Source: Alkalihalobacterium elongatum
GTDB lineage: Bacteria > Bacillota > Bacilli > Bacillales > Bacillaceae_F
Direction of reading: 5' to 3'
DNA length: 64,000 nt
Assembly: GCF_019024285.1 (NCBI RefSeq)
Contig: NZ_WMKZ01000016.1
Location: forward strand, 1-64,000
Shown: positions 34,265 to 42,584 of the stretch, one piece after another
How the letters are laid out: the number at the start of each line of letters is the position of its first letter
How positions within the stretch are numbered: the stretch's first letter is position 1
The notes under the pieces: generated by a model
Told to the model about the DNA's origin: nothing
The model's database searches: none
What the model saw: only the letters and a program-made list of their open reading frames with translations
Made by a program: the position numbers and the translations under genes

Positions 34265-35032
34265 TTATTTTTTCTTAAAGATAGGTTTCCTTTTTTCCAT
34301 AACAGCTCTAACAGCTTCTTTTGATTCATTGTCCCCTGATAGTTTACAAGTATATCCTTGTTCAAATTCGTATCCGTCTTTTAAATTCATGAATTCACTA
34401 CCATTCAGACTTTCTTTTGCCATTTTCAGTGCAACTGAACTTTTAGTAGCTATTTTCTTAGCCCATGCGATGGCGGTATTTAATAAATTTTCTGGAGGAG
34501 TTATTTCACTTATAGCTCCATAGGAAGCAACCTCCTTAGCTGTCATTGATTCCCCAGTAAAATACATTCTTCTCATTACCATTTCTGGTAGAATTCGAGA
34601 ACCAAATTTGGCGCCTCCTAGAACTCCCACATTTATTTCCGGTAATCCAAACTGTGCCTTTTCAGAAGCGATAATAATATCACAACAACTCACAAATCCA
34701 AACCCACTCCCTAAGGCATACCCGTTTACAGCTGCTATAACTGGTATTTTACAATCATATACTGCCCAAAAAGCCTCTCTAACAATTTTCATTTGTTCTG
34801 GTGCATTCTCTGGAGTCATCTCAATAAACTCCTGTAAATCATTCCCCGCTAGAAAAGCCTTTCCTTTCCCTGTAAGAATTACTACATCGCAGTCATCTCT
34901 ATCACCAATTTCTAAGAAGATAGAAGTGATTTCTTGGTACATTTTGCGATTTGCTGCATTCATTGGTGGCCTATTAATCTCAACAATAGCTATCCGATTT
35001 TTTACTCTAACTTCTAGGAATTGATAACTCAA
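34265..35032 (-). CDS. Enoyl-CoA hydratase/isomerase family protein, copy 2
   Basis: About 255 aa. Crotonase motifs: INRPPMNAANRKMYQEI, GKGKAFLAGNDLQEF (oxyanion strand), NGYALGSGFGFVSCCDIIIAS, QFGLPEINVGVLGG. As in copy 1 the first catalytic Glu position lacks an acidic residue while the second (PEINVG) is kept. The frame can start at GTG 35041 or TTG 35032; AAAGGG touches the GTG but is 8 nt from the TTG, so TTG is my choice. First gene of the block that continues with the orphan DctP and the acyl-CoA dehydrogenase. Confidence 0.88.
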   Translation of the reverse strand: MSYQFLEVRVKNRIAIVEINRPPMNAANRKMYQEITSIFLEIGDRDDCDVVILTGKGKAFLAGNDLQEFIEMTPENAPEQMKIVREAFWAVYDCKIPVIAAVNGYALGSGFGFVSCCDIIIASEKAQFGLPEINVGVLGGAKFGSRILPEMVMRRMYFTGESMTAKEVASYGAISEITPPENLLNTAIAWAKKIATKSSVALKMAKESLNGSEFMNLKDGYEFEQGYTCKLSGDNESKEAVRAVMEKRKPIFKKK

Positions 35033-35041
35033 ATTTTTCAC

Positions 35042-35353
35042 CCTTTTTATTTCTGTTGAATTTTAAATTTTCTGAATATATTCTTTGGACTTTTCTTGTT
35101 AGCTTATTATTTTAAAAGAATTGAGCCACATAATTTGTTATACTGAACATATCTTGATATACTTATTTCATAGCTTATTTATCTTCTTGACTAGTCATAT
35201 GTAAAACCACTTTGACTAGTCCTTTTTATTTAATTTATCTTTCCATTTCTGTTAATTTCCCTTTGGTAGCGCTTTCACCGAAAGCAATTTTTAAAAAAGT
35301 ATCGCCTTCAATCCAGCCTTCTTAAGACTCGTAATCTATTTTCACCTCCTAAG
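35042..35353. promoter_or_regulatory. Upstream region of the second catabolic block: TGACTAGTC repeats and a cre-like site
   Basis: TTGACTAGTCAT (35187-35198; contains the palindrome TGACTAGTCA) and TTGACTAGTCC (35212-35222) are direct copies 25 bp apart. TGGTAGCGCTTTCA (35264-35277) matches the CcpA consensus at 12 of 14 positions. Similar TGACTA half-sites occur at 37897 and 37917 by the TetR gene. These are candidate binding sites for the TetR regulator and CcpA. Confidence 0.4.
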
Positions 35354-36973
35354 CTAATTTAAATTTTCGACTCCCTGCTTCAATACGAATTTTTGAATTT
35401 TCCCACTTGCTGTCTTTGGCAATTCAGTAATGATTTCTAAATATTCAGGATATTTTTGCTTTGCCAATTCTTTAGTATTTAAAAATTGTGTCATTTCTTC
35501 AAAAGTAATAACATTTTGTTCCTCACAAACAACGAATGCACAAGCTCTTTCAACCATTACAGGATCTGGAATACCCACTATTGCGATTTCTTTTACTTTT
35601 GGGTGTTCGAGCAATACATCTTCTACTTCCTTTGCACTTATTTTTTCACCTCCTCGATTAATAATATCTTTCTTCCTACCAGTAATATAGATATACCCAT
35701 CTTCGTCAGATTTTGCTAAATCCCCTGTTTTAAACCAACCATCCTTTGTGAAACTATCTTCATTCAATGACTGGTCTAGATATCCTAAGAACATTTCAGG
35801 ACCTCTCCATTGAACTTCTCCAACTTCACCTGGATTACATATTTCGTTATTCTCATTAACTATTCTTCCTTCTGTTGGAGACATCCATCTCCCGTCGGAA
35901 CTATATCTTTTGTCAGGACTATCTTCTATATTTGTACATGTAGCAGAGGGAAGCTCTGTTGCTCCGTATTGTCTAACAACGGTACAACCTAATTCTTCTG
36001 ATGCCTTTTTAATAAATAAAGGATTCATATCTGCCCCACCACAACAAATATATCGGATTGAACGTAAATCATATAAACTTCTTAAAGGTGACGATAAAAT
36101 CCCTTGTAAAAACGGTGTAGCAAAGATCATGAAAGAACACTTATTATCTGATATATTTTTAATTGCTTGATCTGGATCCCATTTATCTTGAAGTACGACT
36201 GTACATCCAATTAAAAACGGGATATTTAGCGCACATAGAATTCCTGTTATATGTGATATAGGTGAAGGATTAAAAATACAGTCTCTTTCATTAAGCCGGA
36301 ACCATTTAGTTAAATAATCTACGTCATATAATAATGTATTATGGCTATGTAAAGCCCCCTTAGGATTAGATGTTGTCCCAGATGTATATAATAAAAGAAC
36401 GATATCATCACCTGTTGGTAAACTGTATTCTTGAATATTTTCATCAATGTTTACATCAGAGTACAGAAACTCATTAAATGTTAAAAATGCTGTTTCCTTT
36501 TCTTCATTAACTATAATGATTTTTTCTAAGTGAGGAAGTTCACTCGAAATTTCTTGGTACATTTCTGGATAATCATGGCCTCTATATTTACCTGGAATAA
36601 ATACAAGCTTTGATTTTGCTTGATTTAATATAAAACGTAATTCTTTCCCTCTATAAATAGGAACAATCGGATTGGCCACTGCACCCAATCTTGTAATTCC
36701 ATGATAAAGTATGACTGCCTCTAATATGTTTGGAAGTTGGAATGAGACAACATCCCCTTTTCTAATCCCATATCTATACAACCCTGTAGCACATTTAATT
36801 GATAGTTCTTCTATTTCTTTAAATGTTGCACTTCTTTGACCATCAACCACCGCAATTTTGTAAGGAAACTCCAAGGCACATTTTTGTACATAGTCTGATG
36901 TAACCTTATTTTTCCAATAGCCATTTTCAAAATATAATGCTGTTTGTGATTTATCCAAATCTCTAACTCTCAT
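35354..36973 (-). CDS. Acyl-CoA ligase (AMP-forming), copy 2
   Basis: 539 aa ANL enzyme. LLLYTSGTTSNPKGALHSH (P-loop-like A3), VVRQYGATELPSATC (A5), GWFKTGDLAKSDEDGYIYITGRKKDIINRG split as A7/A8, and SGKIQKF with the catalytic Lys. The closest general pattern is cyclohexanecarboxylate/medium-chain or 2,3-dihydroxybenzoate-type ligases, not enough for a substrate call. GGAGG precedes the ATG. Only distantly related to copy 1. It lies between the TetR regulator and the enoyl-CoA hydratase on the same strand. Confidence 0.9.
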   Translation of the reverse strand: MRVRDLDKSQTALYFENGYWKNKVTSDYVQKCALEFPYKIAVVDGQRSATFKEIEELSIKCATGLYRYGIRKGDVVSFQLPNILEAVILYHGITRLGAVANPIVPIYRGKELRFILNQAKSKLVFIPGKYRGHDYPEMYQEISSELPHLEKIIIVNEEKETAFLTFNEFLYSDVNIDENIQEYSLPTGDDIVLLLYTSGTTSNPKGALHSHNTLLYDVDYLTKWFRLNERDCIFNPSPISHITGILCALNIPFLIGCTVVLQDKWDPDQAIKNISDNKCSFMIFATPFLQGILSSPLRSLYDLRSIRYICCGGADMNPLFIKKASEELGCTVVRQYGATELPSATCTNIEDSPDKRYSSDGRWMSPTEGRIVNENNEICNPGEVGEVQWRGPEMFLGYLDQSLNEDSFTKDGWFKTGDLAKSDEDGYIYITGRKKDIINRGGEKISAKEVEDVLLEHPKVKEIAIVGIPDPVMVERACAFVVCEEQNVITFEEMTQFLNTKELAKQKYPEYLEIITELPKTASGKIQKFVLKQGVENLN

Positions 36974-37137
36974 AAATACACCTCCGAAAAAAAATTCTAT
37001 AGTTAAATTATTTGCTTATACTAGTATTACTTCATGCTTTCGTTTAGTAACATACAGTTAGTTACGTACACCAAGCAATCTTCCTAAAAACAGTAGAAAA
37101 ATAATTAACATTTTTTTATCTATTTTTTATATGAAAT

Positions 37138-37755
37138 TTAGTCATCTACTCTTGTTTTAACAATGCCGTATTTAATAAACGACATAATTTCATCAATAAA
37201 ATCATCATTTACTTCGCGACCTTCCCATAAAACCCATTTCATTCCTACATAATCCATAATCCCCATAAAACTATAGACTAGAATAATAGGATTGATATTC
37301 CTAATTTGTTCAGTTTCCATCGCTTTTGACAGTCCTTCGATATATCCTTTTGAGAAAGTTTCATAAAATTGTCGATGTAATTCTTCATCAACAAATTCTG
37401 CTTGTCGAAATAATCGAAATAGGTATTTATGTTTTTGTAAAAAATTAAAGAATATCTTTAATCCTTCTCTTTCTAACTCAATTCGATCAGTTATACCATC
37501 TGTTTTTTCAACTATTTCTTTTCTAAGTATCTTTTGCATATGCATAACTAAGTCGCGAAAAATATCCTCTTTAGATTGAAAATAAGTATAAAATGTTCCT
37601 AAAGAAACATTAGCTTCCCTTGTTATATCTGTTATCCCAGCTTGATAATATCCCATTTCTCCGAAAACTAGCTCTGAAGCATCTAAAAGCTTCTGTTTAG
37701 TTTTTAAACCCCTATCAGTTTTAGGTACTACACTTTTTGATTTATAGTTTTCCAA
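37138..37755 (-). CDS. TetR/AcrR family regulator of the second catabolic block
   Basis: 205 aa, TTG start with GAGG 11 nt upstream. The helix-turn-helix is clear: LDASELVFGEMGYYQAGITD, ITREANVSLGTFYTYFQSKE. The ligand domain is helical (FNFLQKHKYLFRLFRQAEFV). The layout resembles FadR-like TetR repressors that sense acyl-CoA. It lies beside the ligase gene and is divergent from the SDR gene at 38.1 kb, so control of both units is likely. Confidence 0.88.
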   Translation of the reverse strand: MENYKSKSVVPKTDRGLKTKQKLLDASELVFGEMGYYQAGITDITREANVSLGTFYTYFQSKEDIFRDLVMHMQKILRKEIVEKTDGITDRIELEREGLKIFFNFLQKHKYLFRLFRQAEFVDEELHRQFYETFSKGYIEGLSKAMETEQIRNINPIILVYSFMGIMDYVGMKWVLWEGREVNDDFIDEIMSFIKYGIVKTRVDD

Positions 37756-38110
37756 TTATTTCACAACCTCATTGTTTGATAATTGTAAAGCTCTCACTCT
37801 ACTTATTGCTAACACTCACAAAATTGAAAGTTGAATTAGGTTTCAAGTTGATAATATCCATAATTTTCTGAATTGTCAATCCCTCTTTGTTTTAATTTGA
37901 CTACTTATTCATTTTTCTGACTATTGACAACATTTATAATTGGGTGTAATATCTTATTGAAAACTGATTCATGTTTAAAGTAGATTGTAATAGGTTGATT
38001 ATACAAAGTAATTCTAATGTAAGGTATTGTTTTACTAACTTTTATTTTCCCTACATTTTTCTCTCTTTGTACTAACATACCTTGTTTTGAAAGTAGAATT
38101 TTAAAGGAGG
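37756..38110. promoter_or_regulatory. Divergent promoter region between TetR and SDR genes
   Basis: 355 bp, very AT-rich. TTTGACTA (37896-37903) and CTGACTATTGACA (37918-37930) repeat the half-site seen twice at 35187-35222. No clear hairpin. Promoters for both directions must lie here. Confidence 0.35.
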
Positions 38111-38860
38111 TTGATTTTTATTAAAGGAAAAGTTGTTATAATCACTGGTGCTGCATCTGGTATTGGTCGAAAAACGGCTAAGTTATTTGCTGAACGCAAT
38201 GCTAAACTAATTATTAATGATATCAATGAAGAAAATATTAATCAGTTAAAAGAAGAATTACTCAATGAGGGCGCTACAGTTAAAGCAATATGCGGAGATG
38301 TTTCAAACTCAAATGTTGTTAAAGGTATAATGAAAACTGCCATAGATACTTATGGTGAAATAAATATTCTATGTAATAATGCTGGAGTTTGGTGGCCAAA
38401 CCAAGATAGTAATGTAGAAAATTTGGAAGAAGATGTATGGGACAAAATACTATCCATCAATTTAAAAAGCGTATTTTTATGTACAAAATATGCAATTCCT
38501 CATATGAAAGAAGGTAAAGGCGGGTCGATTATAAATATTTCCTCTATGGCCGCCTTAAGAGGATGGATTAACATGGATGCTTATACGGCAAGTAAAGGTG
38601 GAATTATTTCTCTTACAAAATCATTAGCAGCTGAATATGGTTCTTATGGTATTCGTGTAAATGCAATTTGTCCTGGTTCAATCAAGACTCCTCTTACTGA
38701 AAAAATTCAGCTTAAAACTGGTTATCCTAAAAACCCCCTAGGAAGGGTTGGCTACCCAGAAGATATCGGAAAATTGATTTTATTTCTAGCTTCATCAGAT
38801 TCTGATTTCATAACTGGTGGTGTTTTCCCAGTAGATGGTGGGAGATCTATTCGTCAATAA
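38111..38860 (+). CDS. Short-chain dehydrogenase/reductase with unusual start codon
   Basis: About 249 aa classical SDR: ITGAASGIGRKTA, acidic IINDINEE (NAD preference), ILCNNAGVWWPN, INISSMAA (Ser), Y-T-A-S-K-G (Tyr/Lys), CPGSIKTPL, and C-terminal FITGGVFPVDGG. The only conventional start is TTG at 38111, which directly abuts AAAGGAGG with no spacing. In-frame ATT codons at 38114 (3 nt) and 38120 (9 nt) are better placed, and no in-frame ATG or GTG exists near the conserved N-terminus. Start therefore uncertain. It is divergent from the TetR gene and is probably part of the same regulon, oxidising an alcohol or hydroxyacyl intermediate. Confidence 0.88.
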   Translation: MIFIKGKVVIITGAASGIGRKTAKLFAERNAKLIINDINEENINQLKEELLNEGATVKAICGDVSNSNVVKGIMKTAIDTYGEINILCNNAGVWWPNQDSNVENLEEDVWDKILSINLKSVFLCTKYAIPHMKEGKGGSIINISSMAALRGWINMDAYTASKGGIISLTKSLAAEYGSYGIRVNAICPGSIKTPLTEKIQLKTGYPKNPLGRVGYPEDIGKLILFLASSDSDFITGGVFPVDGGRSIRQ

Positions 38861-39322
38861 ATATACAAAACACAAATTATAGGTATACAATAATAAATAA
38901 TTGAACACTTATTGTTAATATTATTTATTTTTTAAGCCCTAAGTGTTAGTTGATCTCTTTTATTTAATGCACTATCCTCGTGTAAACTTAACAGATTAAG
39001 CAAATGTTCCAATCTTTTTCTTTTACCATCACTGGGATTATCCCCTAACTAGGATGCTACCGTTCACCAAAGGTCAGATACTTCCTTCCACCATAATTGT
39101 TAATAGCTCTTTTTGGGTCTTTTTAAGGACATAAAGATCATTTTGTGAGCTTACGTTCCTCAAGGTAAGGAACCTTGTACTCCAAAATTCATACAATACT
39201 TTTACATCCTTAAAAAGTGGCAAACAACTTTGCTCTAATACATTCTAGGAGTGCAATTTAGTTTACCTGTTTGTTTCTAAGGCTTTGTACAAGCACTTAT
39301 GTAACGTATTTTATGTTGTCCA
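38861..39322. other. Intergenic region, nothing clear
   Basis: 462 bp between convergent genes. Stops in all frames and no convincing hairpin terminator. Confidence 0.4.
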
Positions 39323-40102
39323 TTAAATCACCCTTAACAATTTCTCTATTCTCGTAATAGAATCCAAGAAGTCATTAAAATCATCATATACATATTCTTG
39401 AGAATGGGCTGTATTGTTTCTTAACTCTTCAATAGAGCTAAAGAAACGATCCACCTCTTTTTTTGATTGAAATTCCAGCTGTTCTAACAGTTGCGGTGTT
39501 TTTCGGATGATTGTTCCTTTATCAGATAGCTGGATACATTCAATTAGGCCTAGCCCCTCATTTTTTTGCTTTCTTTTTTCGTATACTTCAAATGCTTTTT
39601 CTATTCTTCCATCACTTAAACACTGTGTCCAACCATCGTCTGGGTAATTTTTTTTAATTAACTCTAATAAATTCATTTCTAATAGAGAAATTAAGCCAAA
39701 TACTAACATACGGATTGGTTGTTTTTGTAAATCTGCTAATGTTAGTAATTTCTTTACTTGGTTTTTTTCTAGTACAAACACTGGATTTTTATCTTTAAAT
39801 ATTTGCAGTAGTTCTATGAGAGATGTTGATTCTGAAATAAGATCATCCATTTCGAAAGGATGAACATATTCCGAGATCAAACCATCTTTCAGTTCAGTCC
39901 TGACAATATAGCCAATTATCTTTCCATTACTTTCAACACCATAAAAGTCAAAGTCTGATTCCTCCATGTACTGTTTTACTTCTAGTGCATCACCGTCCAA
40001 AGGACAAGCCAATAAATCTTCTGCAATTAAAGGCACAGACAGATTGTCAGAATATATTTCCCTTAATGTCTCGAGACTTTTTTTAAAGTGTACAATTGCC
40101 AT
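39323..40102 (-). CDS. CBS-domain protein with C-terminal HEPN-like domain
   Basis: 259 aa from ATG 40102 (a GGGGG tract about 11 nt upstream). Residues about 15-130 look like a CBS pair: IAEDLLACPLDGDALEVKQY, FYGVESNGKIIGYIV, then MDDLISESTSLIELLQIFKD and PVFVLEKNQVKKLLTLADLQ. The C-terminal half is all-helical and ends with EELRNNTAHSQ at residues about 226-235, matching the HEPN ribonuclease motif R-x4-H (R228, H233). CBS pairs bind adenosyl nucleotides; HEPN domains are often RNases of toxin or phage-defence systems. Combined, they suggest a nucleotide-gated RNase or an inactive regulator. It stands alone. Confidence 0.6.
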   Translation of the reverse strand: MAIVHFKKSLETLREIYSDNLSVPLIAEDLLACPLDGDALEVKQYMEESDFDFYGVESNGKIIGYIVRTELKDGLISEYVHPFEMDDLISESTSLIELLQIFKDKNPVFVLEKNQVKKLLTLADLQKQPIRMLVFGLISLLEMNLLELIKKNYPDDGWTQCLSDGRIEKAFEVYEKRKQKNEGLGLIECIQLSDKGTIIRKTPQLLEQLEFQSKKEVDRFFSSIEELRNNTAHSQEYVYDDFNDFLDSITRIEKLLRVI

Positions 40103-40886
40103 AATAAACGAAACCCCCAACTATGAATGATCTTGAAGTAAATTTAGTAAAACAAACTTAAATGACTACCGCTCTTTTTGCTAAAAATAAATCATGTACA
40201 TAGTAATATTATAACTGTTCTAGGTGTAATGATGGTCTAATATATCTAATTGATTAGACCATCACTAGTACTTTCTAAAAAAATGTAGCTCTATAATTTT
40301 AATCTGACGTTGAACTTTTGGCTTTTCCTAGCTCACAGCTGTCTGAAACTCCATAACCAATTAATCTATCAGGTTTACAATAAAAATCACAGTATAAGTT
40401 TTCTTTTATTTAAATTCATTATATTAATTTAACATCTTTACTCTGTGAATTTAGGTGGAACAGTAACATAACTCCATATACTTTTTTGATCTATAATATT
40501 TCATTAAGCCATGCATCTCTAGTTTCATAACCAGTTAACGGATCTACAATTTTTTTAGAACCAAAACAATTTCCATTTTCATAGATATCTACTTATCGAC
40601 TGCAAACGAAAAAAGATGTCTTAGAAAAAACCATGCAATTGCTCAACTAATAATTCATTTTCCTGTTAATCAGTATTATTCAGTATTCTTGTCATATGAG
40701 CAGGGGCTAAAAGAGTCAGTTCAATACATATATAAAAATTAATAAACCGCCTTTTTATATAAGGCGGTTCTTTTGGTTTAACACATATTTTATATCTTTA
40801 ATTAACAAATTTTCAACACTACTTAAACCTGTTTATTTTAGCAAAAAGGGCAATTAACCATGTATTACCCTCGAATTAAATGATAT
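40103..40886. other. Region of about 780 bp with decayed reverse-strand fragments
   Basis: On the minus strand one fragment reads YENGNCFGSKKIVDPLTGYE then TRDAWLNEI, shifts frame to IWSYVTVPPKFTE-stop (stop at 40438). A second reads YCDFYCKPDRLIGYGVSDS then CELGKAKSS (about 40290-40400). Both look like genuine coding remnants, perhaps of one gene. Family not recognised. Confidence 0.4.
40742..40776 (-). terminator. Terminator after the amidohydrolase gene
   Basis: AACCGCCTT / AAGGCGGTT stem (40744-40770) with T-rich sequence on the minus-strand side. Confidence 0.65.
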
Positions 40887-42500
40887 TTAAATATGAACTG
40901 CCTCACTTTCATAGACGATTTCTCCGTCAATGATTGTCATTTCAACTTTAATATCTTTGATTTTTTCGACGTCAACCTCAGTAATTGGACAATCTAATAC
41001 AACTAGGTCTGCTAATTTGCCTATTTCTATACTCCCTTTGAATTTTTCCTCAAAACTAGCATATGCCCCGTTCCATGTGTATAATCGAATAGCTTCTAAG
41101 ATATCAACTTTTTGCCCTATACCAACTACTTGTTCTGTTTGACTTTTTCGATTAACAGCAACATGAATACCTAATAATGGGTTATAATGGGCTACAGGAT
41201 TATCAGAAGCACCAGCCGCGATAATTCCACTTTCGATAAAATCTTTTACAGGATACATATGGTTAACTCTCTCTCCATAATTTTTAATATATCCATCTCC
41301 ATACTCGTAAAAGAATGGTGGATTAGGAATAGGAACAACTCCTAGTTTTTTAATTCTAGTCACAAGATCAGGCATTGTGATACCAGAATGCTCAATACGG
41401 TGGCGGTGATCTTGACGGGGATTTTTCTCTAGTGCTTTTTCTATACAGTTTAATAACATTTCAATTGCCCGATCACCTTGAGCATGTGCAGTAATTTGGA
41501 AACCTTTCTCATGCGCTTCCCCTAAAATTTGATTTAGCTCTTCCTGCGTGTAGTAAAGTATGCCATAATTTTCTTCATCACTTGTGTATGGCTGTCTTGT
41601 TGCAACTGTTGGACCACTACTACTACCATCAATAAATACTTTCGCAGGACCAATACGGAACTTCTCATCCCCTAATCCTGTAGTAATACCAGAATCAATT
41701 GCTTTTCGGATAAATTCCTCTGATTGATTTAGCGAACAGATCATAGCATATATTCTTGTCTTTACTCCTCCACTCTTAACTGCTTGTTGTAAGACTCTTA
41801 GATTATCAGGTCCATAGCCACCCGCATCATGAATGCTTGTAATTCCAGCTTCAACAAAATCTCTTGATGCTGCCTCTACTGCTTTTGTAAGCTCCTCTTG
41901 AGAAAATTGAGCGGTTTCAAATATATTCATATGCGCTTGCTCTACTAGTACTCCTGTCGGTACTCCATTTTCATCCCTGATAATTTCTCCACCCTCGGGG
42001 TCTGGCGTATCATTTTCAATTCCCTCTATTTCAAGGGCCATGCTGTTTGCTACTGAAATATGTCCACAGGCACGAATAACTAGTACTGGATGCTCTGTTG
42101 AAACTTGATCCAATTCATAACGTGTAGGGTAGCGACCTTCGGCAATTTTTGTATTATTAAATCCCCACGCTCTTACCCACTGACCCTTTGGAGTATTTGC
42201 TGCTTTATCTTTTAATGCGATAATAAGATCATCTAGTGACCCAATACTAGGATCCTTACAACTAACGGCTAACTTATTCGTCCCATACATCGTAATGTGC
42301 AGGTGAGAATCAATAAACCCTGGTAATAAGCTCTTTCCTTTTAAATCTATAACTTTCGTATTTTCTGATATCAACTGTTTTACCTCTTCATTTCTACCTA
42401 CCGCAACTATCTTATTCCCCTCTACCGCTACAGCTTCCGTAATTGTATCGTGTTTATTGACCGTTAATACTTGCCCGTTAATAAAAATAGTATCTGCCAC
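40887..42500 (-). CDS. Amidohydrolase family protein (YtcJ-like)
   Basis: 537 aa from GTG 42500, which has AGGAG at 9-nt spacing (TTG at 42506 is only 3 nt away). Metal-dependent hydrolase of the Amidohydro_3 group: N-terminal TIFINGQVLTVN and AVEGNKIVAVGRNEE beta-sandwich, GFIDSHLHI (first metal ligands), TGLGDEKFRIGPAKVFIDGSSS-type central strand, ITAHAQGDRAIE, RIEHSG, and ASDNPVAHYNPL. The substrate is probably an N-acyl or amide compound. It follows the symporter gene after 84 bp; a perfect cre site lies in that gap. Confidence 0.85.
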   Translation of the reverse strand: MADTIFINGQVLTVNKHDTITEAVAVEGNKIVAVGRNEEVKQLISENTKVIDLKGKSLLPGFIDSHLHITMYGTNKLAVSCKDPSIGSLDDLIIALKDKAANTPKGQWVRAWGFNNTKIAEGRYPTRYELDQVSTEHPVLVIRACGHISVANSMALEIEGIENDTPDPEGGEIIRDENGVPTGVLVEQAHMNIFETAQFSQEELTKAVEAASRDFVEAGITSIHDAGGYGPDNLRVLQQAVKSGGVKTRIYAMICSLNQSEEFIRKAIDSGITTGLGDEKFRIGPAKVFIDGSSSGPTVATRQPYTSDEENYGILYYTQEELNQILGEAHEKGFQITAHAQGDRAIEMLLNCIEKALEKNPRQDHRHRIEHSGITMPDLVTRIKKLGVVPIPNPPFFYEYGDGYIKNYGERVNHMYPVKDFIESGIIAAGASDNPVAHYNPLLGIHVAVNRKSQTEQVVGIGQKVDILEAIRLYTWNGAYASFEEKFKGSIEIGKLADLVVLDCPITEVDVEKIKDIKVEMTIIDGEIVYESEAVHI

Positions 42501-42520
42501 TATCAATCACTCCTACTATT

Positions 42521-42534
42521 TGTAATCGCTTACA
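42521..42534. promoter_or_regulatory. cre site (CcpA operator) before the amidohydrolase gene
   Basis: TGTAATCGCTTACA matches TGWAANCGNTNWCA fully. It lies 20 bp before the GTG start, between symporter and amidohydrolase genes. Confidence 0.7.
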
Positions 42535-42584
42535 TATTAATATCTAACAAAACTTAATAAAAGAAAGTGAACCGTTGCATAATA

